This document shows positions 6,440 to 9,981 of a stretch of DNA of 9,981 nt, in pieces. The notes under the pieces were generated by a model. It was not told where the DNA came from. It saw only the letters and a list, made by a program, of their open reading frames with translations, and did not search any database. The stretch comes from an uncultured Oscillibacter sp. (lineage in GTDB: Bacteria > Bacillota_A > Clostridia > Oscillospirales > Oscillospiraceae): positions 1-9,981 of the forward strand of contig CATOKC010000115.1 of assembly GCA_951800675.1 (NCBI GenBank), given 5' to 3'. Each line of letters starts with the position of its first letter. Within the stretch, counting starts at the first letter, position 1. Position numbers and translations under genes: made by a program.

Positions 6440-6550
6440 AGGGGGACTGCGTCCCCCTTAGACGCTCCGCCGCGCCCTATGGCGCGGGCAGTGGAGTTCC
6501 GGCCAGGCAAAGCCCGCCCGGAACGGATTTGAGGGGTGTGGCAATGCCCC
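6440..6550. repeat. Multi-hairpin intergenic element between CoA-transferase and abfD
   Basis: The 139-bp spacer packs several consecutive dyads. AGGGGGAC (6440-6447) pairs with GTCCCCCT (6451-6458) around TGC. CCGCGCC (6470-6476) pairs with GGCGCGG (6481-6487) around CTAT. GTTCCGG (6496-6502) pairs with CCGGAAC (6518-6524), with an inner GGC-AAA-GCC. A weaker GGGG (6533-6536) to CCCC (6547-6550) follows. None has a T-run, so these are not ordinary terminators. The layout resembles extragenic palindromic repeats or mRNA-processing and stability elements. Whether it is repeated in the genome cannot be judged from one window. Confidence 0.6.
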
Positions 6551-6574
6551 ATTAAAACTAGGAGGAACAAAAAA

Positions 6575-8050
6575 ATGGCCTTAATGACCCCCCAAGAGTA
6601 CATCGAGAGCCTGCGCAAGCTCAAGACCCGGGTGTACATGTTCGGCGAGGAGATCAAGAACTGGGTGGACCACCCCATGATCCGCCCCTCCATCAACTGC
6701 GTCGCCATGACCTACGCTCTGGCCCAGGACCCCCAGTACAAGGACCTCATGACCGTAAAGTCCAGCCTGACGGGCCGCACCGTCAACCGCTTCACCCACC
6801 TGCACCAGTCCACCGAGGACCTCATCAACAAGGTGAAGATGCAGCGCCTGCTGGGTCAGAAGACCGCTTCCTGCTTCCAGCGCTGCGTGGGCATGGACGC
6901 CTTCAACGCCGTGTTCTCCTCCACCTATGAGATCGACGAGAAATACGGCACCCACTACCACGAGAACTTCAAAAACTTCATCACCATGGTCCAGGACAAC
7001 GACCTCACCGTGGACGGGGCCATGACGGACCCCAAGGGCGACCGCTCCAAGGCTCCCAGCCAGCAGGCGGACCCGGATATGTACGTCCATGTGGTGGAGC
7101 GCCGCCCCGACGGTATCGTGGTCTGCGGCGCGAAGTGCCACCAGACCGGCTCCATCAACTCCCACTGGCACATCTTCATGCCCACCATCTCCATGGGCGA
7201 GGCGGATAAGGACTGGGCCGTCTCCTTCGCCTGCCCCACCGACGCCGAGGGTATGTATATGATCTATGGCCGCCAGTCCTGCGACACCCGGAAGCTGGAG
7301 GAGGGCGCGTCCATCGACGTGGGCAACGCCAAGTTCGGCGGCCAGGAGGCCCTGGTGGTCCTGGATCACGTGTTCATCCCCAACGAGTACATCTTCCTCA
7401 ACGGCGAGTATGAGTTCGCCGGGATGATCGTGGAGCGCTTCGCGGGCTACCACCGCCAGAGCTACGGCGGGTGCAAGGTGGGCGTGGGCGACGTGGTCAT
7501 CGGAGCCACGGCTCTCGCCGCCGAGTACAACGGCGTGGAAAAAGCCAGCGCCGTCAAGGATAAGCTCATCGAGATGACCCACCTGAACGAAACCCTCTAC
7601 TGCTGCGGCATCGCCTGCTCCTCCCAGGGCTTCAAGACCAAGGCGGGCAACTACCAGATTGACCTGCTGCTTGCCAACGTCTGCAAGCAGAACGTCACCC
7701 GCTTCCCCTATGAGATCGTGCGCCTGGCCGAGGACGTGGCCGGAGGATTGATGGTCACCATGCCCTCTCAGAAGGACTTCGAGTCTGACACCGTGGTGGG
7801 CCGGAACGGCGAGACCATTGGGGACATCTGCAACAAGTTCTTCGCCGCCCGGGAGGGCGTCTCCACCGAGGACCGCCAGCGCATCATGCGCTTCCTGGAG
7901 AACATGTGCCTGGGCGCGGCGGCTGTCGGTTACCGCACCGAGTCTATGCACGGCGCGGGCTCTCCCCAGGCCCAGCGCATCATGATCGCCCGCCAGGGCA
8001 ACATCCAGGGCAAGAAGCAGCTGGCCAAGGATATCGCCGGTATTCAGTAA
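6575..8050 (+). CDS. abfD: 4-hydroxybutyryl-CoA dehydratase / vinylacetyl-CoA delta-isomerase
   Basis: A 491-residue enzyme that dehydrates 4-hydroxybutyryl-CoA to crotonyl-CoA by a ketyl-radical mechanism using FAD and a [4Fe-4S] cluster, and isomerises vinylacetyl-CoA. The start at 6575 is preceded by AGGAGGA (6560-6566). All four cluster ligands of the Clostridium aminobutyricum enzyme (C99, C103, H292, C299) are present, shifted by one: C100 and C104 in ASCFQRCVGMDAF, H293 and C300 in GYHRQSYGGCK. Active-site residues Y297, K301, E258 (GGQEALVV), T191 (HQTG) and E456 (YRTESMHG) also match. Full length, with no breaks. General pipelines often mislabel this family as 4-hydroxyphenylacetate 3-hydroxylase because of the shared flavin fold. 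Here the product feeds the downstream Bcd/Etf reduction to butyryl-CoA. Confidence 0.96.
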   Translation: MALMTPQEYIESLRKLKTRVYMFGEEIKNWVDHPMIRPSINCVAMTYALAQDPQYKDLMTVKSSLTGRTVNRFTHLHQSTEDLINKVKMQRLLGQKTASCFQRCVGMDAFNAVFSSTYEIDEKYGTHYHENFKNFITMVQDNDLTVDGAMTDPKGDRSKAPSQQADPDMYVHVVERRPDGIVVCGAKCHQTGSINSHWHIFMPTISMGEADKDWAVSFACPTDAEGMYMIYGRQSCDTRKLEEGASIDVGNAKFGGQEALVVLDHVFIPNEYIFLNGEYEFAGMIVERFAGYHRQSYGGCKVGVGDVVIGATALAAEYNGVEKASAVKDKLIEMTHLNETLYCCGIACSSQGFKTKAGNYQIDLLLANVCKQNVTRFPYEIVRLAEDVAGGLMVTMPSQKDFESDTVVGRNGETIGDICNKFFAAREGVSTEDRQRIMRFLENMCLGAAAVGYRTESMHGAGSPQAQRIMIARQGNIQGKKQLAKDIAGIQ

Positions 8051-8066
8051 GACCCTTCATCAACCC

Positions 8067-8117
8067 GGACCGGGCCCCAGGGCCCTGGAGCCCGGTCCAG
8101 GAAATATATGAATTTCC
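8067..8117. other. Intergenic hairpin pair between abfD and bcd
   Basis: GGACCGGGC (8067-8075) and GCCCGGTCC (8090-8098) form a perfect 9-bp stem. The interior is itself palindromic (CCAGGGCCCTGG, 8077-8088), extending the helix after one mismatch. A second dyad, GGAAAT (8100-8105) with ATTTCC (8112-8117), follows at once, then an A/T-rich stretch and the bcd ribosome binding site. With no T-run directly after the strong stem, it is more likely an mRNA stability or processing element, or partial attenuator, than a full terminator. Confidence 0.6.
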
Positions 8118-8145
8118 AAAATTTTAAATAAGGAGAGAACATCAC

Positions 8146-9285
8146 ATGGATTTCAATCTGAGCCGTGAGCACCAGCTGATTCGGAAGATGATGGCTGAGT
8201 TCACCGAAAACGAAGTGAAGCCCATCGCCGCCGAGACGGACCTGAACAGCGAGTATCCCCGGGAGAACATCGAGAAGCTGTTCAACCTGGGCGTCATGGG
8301 CATGTGCGTGCCCAAGGAGTACGGCGGCACGGGTGCGGACCCCCTGGCTTCCGCCATCTGCATCGAGGAGCTGAGCAAGCAGTGCGCCTCCACCGGCGAC
8401 ATCGTGGCCACCCACAACGGCCTTTGCTGCGACCCCATCCTGACCCACGGCACCGAGGAGCAGAAGAAAAAGTACCTCCCCATGCTGACCACCGGCCATA
8501 AGGTGGGCGCCTTCGCCCTCACCGAGCCCAACGCCGGTTCCGACGCCTCCAAGGGCCAGACCGAGGCCAAGCTGGAAGGCGACCACTACGTGATGAACGG
8601 CTCCAAAATCTTCATCACCAACGGCTATGTCGCCGACGTGTTCGTGGTCTTCGCCATGACCGACAAGACCAAGGGCACCAAGGGCATCTCCGCCTTCATC
8701 GTGGAGAGCGGCTTCCCCGGCTTCTCCGTTGGCAAGCACGAGGTGAAGATGGGCCTCCACGGCTCCCCCACTGCCGAGATCGTGTTCACCGACTGCGTCG
8801 TTCCCAAGGAGAACATGCTGGGCAAGGAGGGCAAGGGCTTCTCCATCGCCATGCAGACCCTGGACGGCGGCCGTATCGGCATCGCGGCCCAGGCCTTAGG
8901 GCTGGCCGAGGGCGCGCTGAACGAGGCCAAGGAGTACACCAAGGGCCGCGTCCAGTTCGGCAAGCCCATTTCCAAGTTCCAGAACACCCAGTTCACCTTT
9001 GCCGATATGGAGATGGGCTGCGAGGCGGGCCGCCTCCTGACCTATCAGGCCGCCACCCTCAAGGGCCAGGGCGTCCGCTACACCAAGGAGGCCGCCATGG
9101 CCAAGCTCTGGTGCTCCGAGCACGCCATGAAAACCACCACCAAGGCGCTGCAAATGTTCGGCGGCTACGGCTATACCAAGGACTATCCCATGGAGCGCAT
9201 GATGCGGGACGCCAAGATCACCGAGATTTACGAGGGCACGTCCGAGGTCCAGCGCATTGTCATCTCCGCGAATATGGGACTGTAA
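8146..9285 (+). CDS. bcd: Short-chain acyl-CoA dehydrogenase, probable butyryl-CoA dehydrogenase
   Basis: A 379-residue FAD enzyme of the usual family length. The ATG follows AAGGAG (8130-8135). Family signatures are present: GAFALTEPNAGSDAS (121-135) for FAD and substrate contact, GSKIFITNG (152-160), RVQFGKPISKFQ (268-279), QMFGGYGYTKDYPMERMMRDAK (336-357), and catalytic base E363 in IYEGTSEVQR. In clostridia Bcd reduces crotonyl-CoA to butyryl-CoA in a complex with EtfAB, coupled by electron bifurcation to ferredoxin reduction with NADH. The etfB gene starts only 18 bp downstream, supporting that complex. Substrate length is inferred from neighbours and overall similarity to clostridial Bcd; other short acyl chains are possible. 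Confidence 0.92.
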   Translation: MDFNLSREHQLIRKMMAEFTENEVKPIAAETDLNSEYPRENIEKLFNLGVMGMCVPKEYGGTGADPLASAICIEELSKQCASTGDIVATHNGLCCDPILTHGTEEQKKKYLPMLTTGHKVGAFALTEPNAGSDASKGQTEAKLEGDHYVMNGSKIFITNGYVADVFVVFAMTDKTKGTKGISAFIVESGFPGFSVGKHEVKMGLHGSPTAEIVFTDCVVPKENMLGKEGKGFSIAMQTLDGGRIGIAAQALGLAEGALNEAKEYTKGRVQFGKPISKFQNTQFTFADMEMGCEAGRLLTYQAATLKGQGVRYTKEAAMAKLWCSEHAMKTTTKALQMFGGYGYTKDYPMERMMRDAKITEIYEGTSEVQRIVISANMGL

Positions 9286-9303
9286 GAGGAGGAGGAAACG
9301 ACT

Positions 9304-9981
9304 ATGAAAATCATTGTCTGTGTCAAGCAGGTCCCCGATACCTCCGGCAAGGTGGCCGTCAATCCCGACGGCACCCTGAACCGGGCTTCCATGCAGACCA
9401 TCACGAACCCCGACGACATGAACGCCGTAGAGGCCGCCCTGAAATTGAAGGACGAAACCGGCTGCAAGGTGATTGTGGTCACCATGGGGCCCCCTCCCGC
9501 GGCCTCCATGCTCCGGGAGCTGATGGCCATGGGCGCGGACGAGGGCGTCCTGGTCTCCGCCCGGGAGTTCGGCGGCTCCGACACCTACGCCACCTCCCAG
9601 ATTCTCGCCGCCGCCATTGACACCATCGGCGTGGAAAAAGACGACGTGGTCATGTGCGGCCGCCAGGCCATCGACGGCGACACCGCCCAGGTGGGCCCCC
9701 AGATTGCCGAGAAGCTGAACCTGCCCCAGGTGACCTACGCCGCCGACATCCACAAGGACGGAGAAAACATCACCGTCAAGCGGATGCTGGAGGACGGCTA
9801 TATGACCATCAAGGTCAAGACCCCCTGCCTCCTGACCTGCATCAAGGAGCTGAACAACCCCCGCTATATGTCCATCGGCGGCATCTACGAGACCTACAAC
9901 AAGCCCCTGGCGACCTTCGACTTTGAAAAGCTCAAGGACCACAAGCTCATCGACCCCAGCACCATCGGTCTGAAGGGCTCT
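9304..9981 (+). CDS. etfB: Electron transfer flavoprotein beta subunit (3' end outside window)
   Basis: The gene opens with MKIIVCVKQVPDT and stays open to the window edge, giving 226 residues; the family is about 260 long, so roughly 35 residues are missing. The ETF-beta signature CGRQAIDGDTAQVGPQIAE lies at 118-136. ITNPDDMNAVEAALKLKDE (33-51) is another conserved stretch of clostridial EtfB. GAGGAGGAGG (9286-9295) serves as a strong ribosome binding site, and the gap to bcd is 18 bp. With EtfA, presumably encoded just beyond the edge, it forms the flavoprotein that takes electrons from NADH and delivers them to Bcd and ferredoxin. Whether it is the bifurcating type cannot be settled without EtfA and the C-terminus. 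Confidence 0.95.
   Translation, partial: MKIIVCVKQVPDTSGKVAVNPDGTLNRASMQTITNPDDMNAVEAALKLKDETGCKVIVVTMGPPPAASMLRELMAMGADEGVLVSAREFGGSDTYATSQILAAAIDTIGVEKDDVVMCGRQAIDGDTAQVGPQIAEKLNLPQVTYAADIHKDGENITVKRMLEDGYMTIKVKTPCLLTCIKELNNPRYMSIGGIYETYNKPLATFDFEKLKDHKLIDPSTIGLKGS

Noticed and set aside
6440..6458. Intrinsic terminator after the CoA-transferase gene
   Set aside because: The stem is strong, but only CTTAG follows it, with no T-run; abfD lies downstream with no clear promoter of its own.
6581..7951. 456-codon open frame on the - strand opposite abfD
   Set aside because: Shadow of a well-recognised enzyme gene; the translation is repetitive in His, Val, Gly and Leu with no domain-like pattern.
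8896..9942. 348-codon open frame on the - strand opposite bcd and etfB
   Set aside because: Antisense reading of two recognised genes; low-complexity glycine- and histidine-rich product.

Overview
The window is GC-rich DNA with strong AGGAGG-type ribosome binding sites before nearly every gene, tightly packed genes and a clostridial butyrate module. This fits a high-GC member of the Oscillospiraceae (the Flavonifractor, Oscillibacter, Lawsonibacter or Intestinimonas kind of gut anaerobe). The genus is an inference from protein flavour and base composition, not a proven assignment.

Left part (1-1027, + strand): a small XRE-type DNA-binding protein overlaps a six-helix membrane protein of the DUF3169 type, forming a two-gene regulator/membrane-protein unit. 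A long GC-rich hairpin (1055-1124) lies between this unit and the convergent operon to its right, and it is followed by a T-run on the - strand.

Centre-left (3524 down to 1151, - strand): a four-gene operon in the order ECF sigma factor, zinc-binding (HxxxCxxC) membrane anti-sigma factor, four-helix membrane protein with a charged tail, and a protein with LiaI/LiaF-like membrane helices plus an extracytoplasmic beta-rich domain. All three junctions overlap (14, 4 and 14 bp), so the genes are probably translationally coupled. It looks like an envelope-sensing or stress-response unit of unknown stimulus.

Intergenic control region (3525-4035): 511 bp between the divergent sigma operon and the metabolic operon. 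It holds three copies of a 16-bp dyad, TATTCA-N4-(T/C)GAATA. Two are placed exactly 21 bp apart and one is about 130 bp away. A good extended -10 promoter faces the metabolic genes.

Right part (4036 to the end, + strand): crotonase, a YdiF-type CoA-transferase, a 4-hydroxybutyryl-CoA dehydratase (AbfD family, all four cluster ligands present), an acyl-CoA dehydrogenase of the butyryl-CoA type, and the beta subunit of electron transfer flavoprotein, cut by the window end. Together these can activate a C4 acid with CoA, dehydrate 4-hydroxybutyryl-CoA to crotonyl-CoA, exchange crotonyl-CoA with 3-hydroxybutyryl-CoA, and reduce crotonyl-CoA to butyryl-CoA with Bcd/Etf, probably by electron bifurcation. 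Thiolase and 3-hydroxybutyryl-CoA dehydrogenase, usual in the acetyl-CoA butyrate operon, are not seen here. The layout therefore points to 4-hydroxybutyrate (from GABA or succinate) as an entry route. Structured, hairpin-rich spacers separate the first four genes of this operon, while bcd and etfB are only 18 bp apart.
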